Assembly: GCA_002408445.1 (NCBI GenBank)
Contig: DHSK01000062.1
Location: 15,689 to 74,493 of the forward strand
Direction: 5' to 3'
DNA from: Syntrophomonas sp. UBA5288
Lineage (GTDB): Bacteria; Bacillota; Syntrophomonadia; Syntrophomonadales; Syntrophomonadaceae
Length of the DNA stretch: 58,805 bases
Position numbers and translations under genes: made by a program
Notes under the pieces: model-generated
The model's database searches: none
What the model was told of the DNA's origin: nothing
What the model saw: only the letters and a program-made list of their open reading frames with translations
Part shown: piece by piece, positions 1-7,153 of the stretch
Layout: every line of letters starts with the position of its first letter
Numbering within the stretch: the first letter of the stretch is position 1

Positions 1-71
1 GTCATCCTGAACGTAGTGAAGGATCTTTCCAGCTCGGAGACTGCAAGATCCTTCACTACGCTCAGGATGAC
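1..71. repeat. Palindromic dispersed repeat, short form (copy R1)
   Basis: A near-perfect hairpin with arms of about 27 bases. The left arm starts GTCATCCTGAACGTAGTGAA and the right arm ends CACTACGCTCAGGATGAC. The ends GTCATYCTGA/TCAGRATGAC recur at four other intergenic sites in this window (38421-38524, 41726-41830, 53916-53971, 54782-54886). It lies upstream of the hcyS operon and contains no gene. Confidence 0.85.
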
Positions 72-159
72 ATTCGCAGAGTGATTTTCATAACTGGCTT
101 TGCCATATGGACATGGGATTGGCAAGAAGTGTAGCAATTAAACTTTGGAGGTTTGAACT

Positions 160-369
160 ATGAAGGTAAAAATTAACGGAGAAGAAGTGGTACTGGAGAA
201 AACGGTTACGGTGGAAGAGTTATTAATTTTGCAAAAGGTGGAAATGCCTGATTACGTTACCGTACAAATCAATGAGGAAATCATAGAACGTGACCAATTC
301 GCCGTCAGACCAATCAACGCCGGCGATGAAATTGAGTTCCTTTATTATATGGGTGGTGGAAGCAATTGA
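160..369 (+). CDS. hcyS: Ubiquitin-like sulfur carrier protein HcyS (ThiS/MoaD family)
   Basis: A 69-residue beta-grasp sulfur carrier. Proteins of this family are adenylated at a C-terminal Gly-Gly and converted to a thiocarboxylate that donates sulfide. The C-terminus here reads YYMGGGSN, so the Gly-Gly is not terminal: Ser-Asn follows and must be removed first. That fits the Wolinella succinogenes HcyS system, where the carrier has an extra C-terminal residue trimmed by the metalloprotease HcyD. The five following genes are the expected partners (E1-like enzyme, JAMM protease, sulfite reductase, TusA-like protein, MetY). The ATG follows a TTTGGAGG ribosome site. The stop overlaps the next start (TTGA). 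ThiS is the alternative, but no thiG or thiH is present. Confidence 0.85.
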   Translation: MKVKINGEEVVLEKTVTVEELLILQKVEMPDYVTVQINEEIIERDQFAVRPINAGDEIEFLYYMGGGSN

Positions 370-1181
370 ACTTATCAAATCAACAACTGGAGAGATATTC
401 GCGGCATATTATTCTAAAAGATGTGGGAGCTAAAGGTCAGAGTAAACTTTTAAATTCCAAAGTACTCATCATCGGCGCCGGTGGTCTGGGGGCTCCGGCA
501 GCCATGTACCTGGCCGCCGCCGGAATAGGCACTATCGGGTTGGTGGATTTCGATAAGGTGGATTTATCCAACCTGCAAAGACAGATTATTCACTTAACCA
601 GGGATGTAGGCAAGCCCAAAGTGCTTTCCGGGCAGGAAACAATTAATGAAATGAATAGTGATGTGAAGGTAGTTACCTATAGGGAGTGGGTGAGCTCCAA
701 CAACATTATCGATATCATTAAAGACCAGGATTATGATTTTATAATCGATGGAACCGATAACTTTCCGGCTAAATTCTTGATCAACGACGCTTGTGTATTA
801 GCATCCAAGCCTTTTTCCCATGGCGGGATAATCAGATTTGAAGGCCAAACCATTACTTATCTTCCGGGAGCCGGACCCTGTTACCGCTGTATTTTCGAAG
901 ATCCGCCCCCAGCGGGTGCGGTTCCTACCTGCAGTCAGGCTGGCGTTCTGGGGGTTATGGGTGGAATTATCGGGACTATTCAGGCAACTGAGGCTATAAA
1001 ATACATCCTGGGTATTGGAGAATTGCTGAATGGATATCTACTTACCTATAATGCTTTGAATATGGAATTTAGGAAAATTAAAATCCAGCGGCGGAAAAGC
1101 TGTCAGGTTTGCGGTGAGAATCCTACCATCGACCATCTGCTGGACTATGAACAAGCCGTATGTGACCTTAAAAAAAATTGA
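366..1181 (+). CDS. hcyF: HcyS-adenylating enzyme HcyF (ThiF/MoeB E1-like family)
   Basis: A 271-residue E1-like ATP-dependent adenylyltransferase expected to activate the C-terminal glycine of HcyS. The nucleotide-binding loop GAGGLG is at residues 37-42. Two CxxC pairs at 162-165 (CYRC) and 246-249 (CQVC) are the structural zinc ligands of the family. The conserved catalytic-loop cysteine is in PTCSQAG (Cys179). There is no rhodanese domain, so sulfide rather than persulfide transfer is plausible, with sulfide supplied by the downstream Sir-like protein. It starts at TTG, overlapping the hcyS stop by four bases, which suggests translational coupling. ThiF or MoeB function is possible on sequence alone; the operon partners decide the call. 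Confidence 0.83.
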   Translation: MNLSNQQLERYSRHIILKDVGAKGQSKLLNSKVLIIGAGGLGAPAAMYLAAAGIGTIGLVDFDKVDLSNLQRQIIHLTRDVGKPKVLSGQETINEMNSDVKVVTYREWVSSNNIIDIIKDQDYDFIIDGTDNFPAKFLINDACVLASKPFSHGGIIRFEGQTITYLPGAGPCYRCIFEDPPPAGAVPTCSQAGVLGVMGGIIGTIQATEAIKYILGIGELLNGYLLTYNALNMEFRKIKIQRRKSCQVCGENPTIDHLLDYEQAVCDLKKN

Positions 1182-1197
1182 TAACGGGTGATATAAA

Positions 1198-1611
1198 TTG
1201 ATTACTTTAAGTAAATGCGATTACGAAATGATTTTAAATCACTGTCTTGGCCAACTGCCCAATGAGGCCTGCGGCTTATTGGCCGGGAGAGTGGCAGGCA
1301 ATAAAAAGACGGTCGAAAAGATATATTTGCTCAGCAATATCGATCAAAGCCCGAAGCACTTTTCCATGGAGCCCCAAGAGCAATTCGGGGCTATTAAGGA
1401 TATGAGGGCCAAGGATCTGATTCTACTGGGGAATTTTCATAGTCATCCCGGCTCTCCCGCCCGGCCTTCGGAAGAAGACATACGGCTGGCCTTTGAGCCG
1501 GACAAAAGCTATTTAATCCTTTCCCTGGCGGAAGAAAATCCTATTCTTAAGAGTTTCATGATTATTAACCGCCAGGTAACTAACGAAGAATTAATTATTA
1601 AAGGAGAATAA
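1198..1611 (+). CDS. hcyD: JAMM/Mov34 zinc metalloprotease HcyD (Mec+-like)
   Basis: A 137-residue JAB1/MPN+ metalloprotease. The JAMM zinc site is visible as HSHPG at residues 81-85 followed by Ser91 and Asp94 (HxHPx6-7SxxD), with Glu23 in NEACGLL as the likely catalytic acid. In the Wolinella pathway HcyD acts twice: it trims the C-terminal extension of HcyS to expose Gly-Gly, and later hydrolyses HcyS-homocysteine to release homocysteine. The GGSN tail of the HcyS here gives it an obvious first substrate. Mycobacterial Mec+, which releases cysteine from CysO, is the nearest alternative. TTG start after GGGTGAT; the stop overlaps the next ATG. Confidence 0.83.
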   Translation: MITLSKCDYEMILNHCLGQLPNEACGLLAGRVAGNKKTVEKIYLLSNIDQSPKHFSMEPQEQFGAIKDMRAKDLILLGNFHSHPGSPARPSEEDIRLAFEPDKSYLILSLAEENPILKSFMIINRQVTNEELIIKGE

Positions 1612-2480
1612 TGATGGAGCAAGTAGACTACAAGGAACTGAAAAAAGGCGGCTTCATGCGTCAGGTGCAGCCAGACCATTTTTCTATGCGCTTAAGAGTT
1701 GTAGGGGGACAAATAAAATCGGAACAACTGCGGGCGGTTAGTGAAATATCCCAAAAGTATGGTCAGGGTTATGTACACATGACCTCCCGGCAGGGGATTG
1801 AGATTCCCTATATAAAGCTGCAGGATATAGAGACAGCTAAGCAAGAACTGGCCCAAGCCGGTCTGCAGACCGGGGCTTGCGGCGCCAGAGTAAGGACGAT
1901 TACCGCTTGTCAGGGCAGCGCTGTATGCCCCAGCGGTTTAATTGACACTACCGCTTTAGCCGGGATTTTAGATGAAAAATACTTTGCCCGGGACCTGCCC
2001 CATAAATTCAAGTTTGGCATTACCGGTTGCCGTAATAATTGTCTTAAAGCCGAAGAAAACGACCTGGGCATTAAGGGCGGACTGAAACCAAATTGGGATG
2101 CCGGTAAATGCATTTACTGCGGTTTATGTGAAGCGGTTTGTCCTACCCAAGTTATAAATGTTAACCAGGATGAGCAGCAGCTAAAGTTTGAAGAAAGTGG
2201 CTGCAACTACTGCGGACGCTGCGTTAAATCATGCCCCACCGACGCCTGGGAAGGAAAAAGCGGATTCATTGTTTCATTTGGCGGTTTGTTCGGCAACCAG
2301 ATTTCGGTAGGCAGGCAGATATTGCCTATTATTTTTCCGGAACAAGAGTTACTGCGGGTTGTAGATACCACCCTGGGCTTTTTCGAAAAACATGGTAAAG
2401 CCGGGGAGCGGTTTGGCAAAACCCTGGAACGGGTAGGTTGGGATTTGCTTGAAAAAGAATTACAGGAGGTCTTGCAATGA
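1611..2480 (+). CDS. Siroheme/4Fe-4S sulfite reductase-like protein with two ferredoxin clusters
   Basis: A 289-residue nitrite/sulfite reductase-family protein similar in layout to anaerobic sulfite reductase subunit C. The siroheme-[4Fe-4S] ligands appear as CX5C (Cys100, Cys106) and CX3C (Cys140, Cys144). A bacterial ferredoxin insert follows with two complete CxxCxxCxxxC sets (167-177 and 198-208). An N-terminal ferredoxin-like half precedes the siroheme half. In the operon it probably reduces sulfite to the sulfide loaded on HcyS. Physiological electron donors are not encoded nearby. ATG follows AAAGGAGAATA. The stop overlaps the next start by four bases. Nitrite reduction cannot be excluded from sequence. 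Confidence 0.78.
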   Translation: MMEQVDYKELKKGGFMRQVQPDHFSMRLRVVGGQIKSEQLRAVSEISQKYGQGYVHMTSRQGIEIPYIKLQDIETAKQELAQAGLQTGACGARVRTITACQGSAVCPSGLIDTTALAGILDEKYFARDLPHKFKFGITGCRNNCLKAEENDLGIKGGLKPNWDAGKCIYCGLCEAVCPTQVINVNQDEQQLKFEESGCNYCGRCVKSCPTDAWEGKSGFIVSFGGLFGNQISVGRQILPIIFPEQELLRVVDTTLGFFEKHGKAGERFGKTLERVGWDLLEKELQEVLQ

Positions 2481-2725
2481 GTGATAAAAAGGTTGATGCT
2501 TTTGTAGACATATGTGATGTAGTATGTCCGATTACTTTTGTCAAAGCCAAGGTAGCTATTGAAGAATTGGAGAACGGACAGGTTCTGGAGGTGCGGATGA
2601 ATGAGGGTGAGCCGATTCAGAATGTGCCCAGAAGCCTAAAAGATGAAGGACATAAAGTAACCCAAGTAATTAATAACAATGATGGGACCTTTACTATCAT
2701 TGTTGAAAAAGGTGGATTGGCATGA
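2477..2725 (+). CDS. TusA/SirA-like sulfur-transfer protein
   Basis: An 82-residue TusA-family protein. The conserved sulfur-accepting cysteine lies in DVVCPITFVKAK (Cys17); the usual CPxP is CPIT here, and a second cysteine (Cys13) sits just before it. TusA proteins carry persulfide sulfur between enzymes. SirA-like members occur in the Wolinella hcy cluster. The ATG overlaps the end of the sulfite-reductase gene, and the stop overlaps metY (ATGA), so the three are translationally coupled. Whether it delivers sulfur to HcyF or to Sir is not visible from sequence. Confidence 0.8.
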   Translation: MSDKKVDAFVDICDVVCPITFVKAKVAIEELENGQVLEVRMNEGEPIQNVPRSLKDEGHKVTQVINNNDGTFTIIVEKGGLA

Positions 2726-3954
2726 GGTTTAATACTGCTCTAATCCATGGTAAATATTCTGCCGAAGAAAAGACCGGGGCCACCAATATACCTATATACC
2801 AATCGTCTTCTTTTGAATACCGGACGGCGGAAGAATTAGAAAGCGTCTTTAAAGGTAATAAGCCGGGATTCGTTTATACCCGAGTTAATAACCCTACGGT
2901 GCAAGCTTTTGAACAACGCCTGGCCTATCTGGAAGGGGGGATTGGCGCCGTGGCCTGTTCATCAGGTATGGCCGCCGTCACCCTGGCAGTGATGAATATA
3001 CTCAAAAGCGGGGAAGAAATTATATCCGGAAGCGGGATCTTCGGCGGGACTTATTCTTTATTCAAGGATTTGGAGAATTTCGGAGTTGCTACCCATTATG
3101 TCAATGACAATCAAATTAGCAGTTTTGCAGCCGGCCTTAATGAAAAAACCCGATTAATATATGTTGAAACTATTGGCAATCCCAAATTGGATGTACCGGA
3201 TATAGAAGGGTTAGCCGCACTGGCGCATCAGCATGGTATTCCGCTGGTGGTGGACAATACCGCCACTACTCCCTATATTATTAAGCCTATCGAGCTGGGG
3301 GCCGATATAGTAATTCATTCTACCTCCAAATATATTAATGGCAGCGGTAATTCTATCAGTGGGATAATCATAGACAGCGGCAAATTTAAATGGGATTACG
3401 GACGTTTCACTTCTCTGCAAGACTATAAAAAATTTGGCTCGTTTGCTTACCTGGCCAAGCTCAGAAACGGCCTATTTAGGGACTTTGGGGCGTGCCTGTC
3501 TCCATTTAATGCTTTTCTAAATAGTATAGGACTGGAGACCCTGGGGGTAAGAATGGAACGCTTATGCCAGAACGCTCTCCTGTTGGCCCAGGAGCTGCAA
3601 AAGAATTCCCAAGTTCTTAAGGTCAATTACCCTGGTTTACAGGAGCACGAGCATTATTCCCTGGCCGTTCGCCAATTTGGCGGAAAATCAGGGGCAATTC
3701 TAACCATTCGGGTAGGAACGAAAGAAAATGCCTTTAAAGTGATCAATAATCTTAAATATGCTGCCAACTTAGCCAATATTGGTGATGTTCGCACCCTGGT
3801 GATACATCCCGCCTCTACCATTTACGCTACCAACAGCCTTGAGGATAGGGAAAATATGGGGGTTTATGAAGATCTCATCCGGATCAGTGTAGGCTTAGAG
3901 GATATCGAGGACTTAATTGAGGATTTTGAACAGGCCTTGAATATGATAACGTAA
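2722..3954 (+). CDS. metY: O-acetylhomoserine sulfhydrylase-type PLP enzyme MetY
   Basis: A 410-residue Cys/Met-metabolism PLP enzyme. The PLP lysine is Lys203 in SSTSKYINGSG, and PLP-binding VVDNT is at about 177-180. In a classic pathway MetY adds free sulfide to O-acetylhomoserine; in the hcy pathway the nucleophile is the HcyS thiocarboxylate and the product is HcyS-homocysteine. The operon position, last after the carrier, its E1 and its protease, favours the protein-bound route. It overlaps tusA by four bases. A short hairpin just downstream probably ends the transcript. Cystathionine gamma-synthase/lyase specificity is less likely in this context. Confidence 0.85.
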   Translation: MRFNTALIHGKYSAEEKTGATNIPIYQSSSFEYRTAEELESVFKGNKPGFVYTRVNNPTVQAFEQRLAYLEGGIGAVACSSGMAAVTLAVMNILKSGEEIISGSGIFGGTYSLFKDLENFGVATHYVNDNQISSFAAGLNEKTRLIYVETIGNPKLDVPDIEGLAALAHQHGIPLVVDNTATTPYIIKPIELGADIVIHSTSKYINGSGNSISGIIIDSGKFKWDYGRFTSLQDYKKFGSFAYLAKLRNGLFRDFGACLSPFNAFLNSIGLETLGVRMERLCQNALLLAQELQKNSQVLKVNYPGLQEHEHYSLAVRQFGGKSGAILTIRVGTKENAFKVINNLKYAANLANIGDVRTLVIHPASTIYATNSLEDRENMGVYEDLIRISVGLEDIEDLIEDFEQALNMIT

Positions 3955-3979
3955 TGAACCGCCATTTCAGATCATTCCT

Positions 3980-4012
3980 TTCTAACCGGCCTTTTCCAGG
4001 CCGGTTGTTTGC
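3980..4012. repeat. Duplicated metK 3'-end segment, also a hairpin after metY
   Basis: This 33-base stretch matches 8476-8508, the end of metK, at 31 of 33 positions. Read on the minus strand it still encodes the MetK-like C-terminus T-G-L-E-K-A-G-stop (genuine metK ends T-G-L-E-K-V-G). It contains the inverted repeat AACCGGCC/GGCCGGTT (3984-3991, 3999-4006) followed by GTTTGCTTCT, so it may also serve as a weak terminator for the hcy operon. The two copies bracket the ssu-like/PPOX/radical SAM block. Confidence 0.8.
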
Positions 4013-4014
4013 TT

Positions 4015-4785
4015 CTAAATGGTATAGACAAATTTGGCCTCGACCTGATCAAAGAATTTATAATAAGTCTTTCTTTTCTCACTGACAAAATCGTTGCTCA
4101 CACGGTTACGCGGCCTTGAAAGCTTTACCTCTTGTATTTCTTTGACTTGCCCGGGCCGGCTCGATAAGATCACGACACGGTCACCAAGATACACGGCTTC
4201 TTCAATGTCGTGCGTGACCAATATGACAGTAATCTTTTCTTTATCCCAAATTTTTAGAATCTCCTCTTGCATGCTTATCCTAGTCATTGCGTCCAAGGCT
4301 CCGAATGGTTCATCTAAAAGCAGTACCTTGGGCTTATTGGCCAACGCTCTGGCAATGGCCGCTCTTTGCGCCATGCCTCCCGATAGTTGTTTAGGTAATG
4401 TATCTTCAAATCCTTCCAGTCCTACCAATCCGATCAAATCCCGAATCAGATCATTTTTGTTTTTTTGCGTGTCCGGCACGCCATAGCCGATATTTTCTGC
4501 AACAGTAAGCCATGGAAACAGCCTGTGATCCTGAAAAACCAATCCTTTTTCCAGAGAAGGTTTTTTAACTATCTGGCTGTCCAGCCATACTCCCCCTCTA
4601 TAATCCGTATCCAATCCAGATATAATGCGCAGCAATGTACTTTTCCCGCAGCCGCTTTTGCCTAATATAGATATGAACTCTCCGGGTTTGATTTTCAGAT
4701 TAATACCTTTTAAGGCCTGGACTTCCTGATGATTGTGGTCCGAAAATGTTTTGTCCAGATTTTTAATTATAATTTCCCCCGGCAT
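4015..4785 (-). CDS. ABC transporter ATP-binding protein, SsuB/TauB/NrtD type
   Basis: A 256-residue ATPase from the chosen ATG at 4785, which has a GGAGGTGA site six bases upstream. An ATG 30 bases further up would overlap ssuC but has no better site. Walker A is GKSGCGKST, the signature is LSGGM, Walker B is VLLLDEP, and the switch histidine lies in VTHDIEEA. These identify the nitrate/sulfonate/taurine importer class. It is the last gene of a minus-strand group after the permease and the binding protein. The substrate cannot be read from the sequence; a sulfonate would fit the sulfur genes around it. No desulfonating monooxygenase, which would need oxygen, is present. Confidence 0.85.
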   Translation of the reverse strand: MPGEIIIKNLDKTFSDHNHQEVQALKGINLKIKPGEFISILGKSGCGKSTLLRIISGLDTDYRGGVWLDSQIVKKPSLEKGLVFQDHRLFPWLTVAENIGYGVPDTQKNKNDLIRDLIGLVGLEGFEDTLPKQLSGGMAQRAAIARALANKPKVLLLDEPFGALDAMTRISMQEEILKIWDKEKITVILVTHDIEEAVYLGDRVVILSSRPGQVKEIQEVKLSRPRNRVSNDFVSEKRKTYYKFFDQVEAKFVYTI

Positions 4786-4808
4786 TTCTTTCACCTCCTC
4801 CATAATGC

Positions 4809-5564
4809 TTACCAATAGAGGACTTTGTTCTCGATCTTGCCCAAAATATCATCCATGAGCTTGCCGATAACACCGACCAGCAGCATAGCCAGAATCACCT
4901 TGTCCGGCTGTGCCAATTGCCTGCCATCCATCAACATATAGCCAATTCCCTGGGTCGCGGCGATCATCTCCGCCGCGACCACGCAAATCCACGCATTTCC
5001 AAGCCCCACCCGGAGGCCGGTCATGATCTGAGGCAGTGCGCCGGGAATCACGACTTTTTTAATAAATTTGCCGCGCGGAACCTCAAAATTCCTTGATACT
5101 TCCACATATCTGTCGTCAATCTGGCGGATGCCGCCCACCGTATTAAGCAGAATGGGGAAAAACGCGCCCATGAAAATAACGAATACTTTCGACGGCTCAC
5201 CGATGCCCAGCCAAAGAATCGCGATGGGAATCCAGGCAATGGGCGGAATCGGCTTTAGCAGCTGCAAGATCAACCGCGTTATTATCTCAAAATTTCGGGA
5301 AAGCGAAATCAATACACCGATGACGATGGCCGCCAGCGCCGCCAGTGCGAACCCCGAAAACACCCGGACAATACTCACCCAGATATTTTGAAACAGGACA
5401 TAGCTCGCGGCTGTCTGCACCAATGTATTCAAGATCTTATGCGGCGCCGGCAACATATACGGTGCTATATATCCATGTTGAGATGAATATTCCCATACCA
5501 CAATGATCAAAACGACTAAGCCGAAATATTTAGCTATAAAAGATATTTTTTCAGTGTTGTTCAT
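4809..5564 (-). CDS. ABC transporter permease, SsuC/TauC type
   Basis: A 251-residue membrane protein of the BPD-transport inner-membrane family with about six hydrophobic segments. Residues 170-215 hold the EAA-type cytoplasmic loop that docks to the ATPase. An aromatic N-terminal stretch (VVLIIVVWEYSS) begins the first membrane span. ATG preceded by AGGAG. It lies between the binding-protein and ATPase genes, 27 and 23 bases apart, so the three form one transporter. Substrate unknown, probably a small organic anion such as a sulfonate. Confidence 0.87.
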   Translation of the reverse strand: MNNTEKISFIAKYFGLVVLIIVVWEYSSQHGYIAPYMLPAPHKILNTLVQTAASYVLFQNIWVSIVRVFSGFALAALAAIVIGVLISLSRNFEIITRLILQLLKPIPPIAWIPIAILWLGIGEPSKVFVIFMGAFFPILLNTVGGIRQIDDRYVEVSRNFEVPRGKFIKKVVIPGALPQIMTGLRVGLGNAWICVVAAEMIAATQGIGYMLMDGRQLAQPDKVILAMLLVGVIGKLMDDILGKIENKVLYW

Positions 5565-5591
5565 TTCGCATCTCCTAAAATCTCTTGCAGT

Positions 5592-6584
5592 CTATTTACC
5601 GACACCGGAATTTTTTAAAAATGTCTTGTCGATAAAAGCATCTACGTCAACCGTCTCCGTAGAAAAGCCCTGGGCACGGTTGAATTCTTCCACCTGCTTC
5701 AATTCCGTAATGTCGGAATCCTGAATGAGCGGCGAATAATTGTATTGTGAAAACAAAGCGGCCAGATCTTCTACCGGCAGCGCCAGCTCTTTTTGCAGCA
5801 ATTCCGCTGCCTTTTGCGGATTCTGGGCTATAAATTTATTCGCCTGGTCAACGGCCCGGATAAATGCCTCCAAAATTTCGGGATTGCCTTTAGCGAAGCT
5901 CTCGGTGGCAAAATAGAATACGTTGTTGCTCTTGATCCCGGTCCCGTCAATAAGTTTGTTTACACTGCCGTTTTTAACACTGCTGGTTAATGAAGGCTCC
6001 CAGATTATACCCGCGTCTACTTGATGTGAAGTAACCGCATTGGCCACATCGGCATTGGGCAGATTCACCTGTTGAATATCATTGAGGGTCAAACCTCCCT
6101 TGGTCAGAATCAATGACAAGAAATGATGCCCGTAAGATCCTTTTACAAACGCCACCTTTTTACCTTTCAAATCCGCTGGATTTTTGATGGCAGATCCCGG
6201 CGGCACGGTTAAAGCCACCGTTTTTTCACCGGATGATGTTTTGGCAAATGCAACGGTTTTTTGGCCTGACGCCTTGGCAATCAGCAGAGGAACATCGCCA
6301 ATAAGTCCGATGTCTTCTTCTCCTGCCGCAAAAGCTTCGTTCATCGGCGGACCTGATGGGAATGAAGTCCATACCACTTGCACCTGTTTGTCTTTCAACT
6401 CTTCTTCCAAATAACCGTTTACCTTGGCCAGCAAGACCGGAGCAGAATAAACGCCTGGTTGGGTAGCCACCCTGACTTTGGTAGCCGCAGTCTGCTGAGC
6501 GGTTTCAGTTCTGGAACTGCATCCGACGAGCCCGATAATCAATAAGGAAATTATAGAAACAATCATTATAAATTTCTTTTTCAT
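5592..6584 (-). CDS. SsuA/TauA/NMT1-type substrate-binding lipoprotein
   Basis: A 330-residue periplasmic-type binding protein with a lipoprotein signal; the lipobox is IGLVGC and the acylated cysteine is about residue 22. The body is SsuA-like: VATQPG near the N-terminus, an IGLIGDVPLL stretch, and a WEPSL motif in the second lobe. Chosen start is ATG 6584, eleven bases after AAAAGGAG; a GTG at 6596 would sit directly on the ribosome site. It captures the substrate for the permease/ATPase pair downstream. Unlike many SsuA proteins it is linked to a radical SAM gene and a flavoprotein gene rather than to an oxygenase, so the ligand may be something else. Confidence 0.85.
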   Translation of the reverse strand: MKKKFIMIVSIISLLIIGLVGCSSRTETAQQTAATKVRVATQPGVYSAPVLLAKVNGYLEEELKDKQVQVVWTSFPSGPPMNEAFAAGEEDIGLIGDVPLLIAKASGQKTVAFAKTSSGEKTVALTVPPGSAIKNPADLKGKKVAFVKGSYGHHFLSLILTKGGLTLNDIQQVNLPNADVANAVTSHQVDAGIIWEPSLTSSVKNGSVNKLIDGTGIKSNNVFYFATESFAKGNPEILEAFIRAVDQANKFIAQNPQKAAELLQKELALPVEDLAALFSQYNYSPLIQDSDITELKQVEEFNRAQGFSTETVDVDAFIDKTFLKNSGVGK

Positions 6585-6691
6585 AGCAAACGACACTCCT
6601 TTTAAATAAATTGTTCTTGCTCAGTTTTTATATCTCGAAACCGGCAGTGGCCAAAATCTCTACCTCGCATCAATAAAATGCGATCTTATAG

Positions 6692-7153
6692 CTACGCCTG
6701 CTTGGCGATGCGGTCCAAATGTTTATAAAAGAAATGGGTTTCTTCTTGTTCGGCAAATTTTTTCCTCGGATTTAAATCTTCTACTGATTCCGGGACAATT
6801 TTAATCACTGCCGCAATGTCAAAACCTTTTTCCGCTTCGATCTTTTTATAGGCCTCCTCAAATTTCCTGCCGGCCACCAAGATCGTTTTTATACTGCCGC
6901 TCACCTCATAAGCGGCCCCGTTTTCCCCGATGATTAAAATCGCCGCTTTTTTATTAAACCAAAGGCTGGCCGTAATATTACGATAACTTTGGGATGACTC
7001 GAATAATTCCGCATATTCTATATTACCTGCTTCATCCGTATGGATGGTTCCCTTCGGCACCGCATGCACAATCCCGTCAGCACTCACAGTCACAAGAATT
7101 TTGATGCTTTGGGGATCATTGACCAGGGATTCAATCTCTTTAAATGACGCCAT
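6692..7153 (-). CDS. Pyridoxamine 5'-phosphate oxidase-like flavin-binding protein
   Basis: A 153-residue protein with the split-barrel PPOX fold as judged from its pattern: an N-terminal helix, SADGIVHAVPKG, a domain-central hydrophobic strand (KKAAILIIGENGAAYEVSG) and a KYKKIEAE-like helix region. Such proteins usually bind FMN or F420 and reduce small molecules; true PdxH residues are not evident, so vitamin B6 synthesis is not claimed. Its ATG overlaps the end of the radical SAM gene by 14 bases, a sign of coupled expression and probably of shared pathway. Ssu-like transporter genes follow after 95 bases. Confidence 0.7.
   Translation of the reverse strand: MASFKEIESLVNDPQSIKILVTVSADGIVHAVPKGTIHTDEAGNIEYAELFESSQSYRNITASLWFNKKAAILIIGENGAAYEVSGSIKTILVAGRKFEEAYKKIEAEKGFDIAAVIKIVPESVEDLNPRKKFAEQEETHFFYKHLDRIAKQA

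Noticed and set aside
160..369. ThiS of thiamine synthesis
   Set aside because: No thiG, thiH or other thiamine gene nearby; neighbours are MetY, JAMM protease and Sir-like protein, and the C-terminus is not a bare Gly-Gly.
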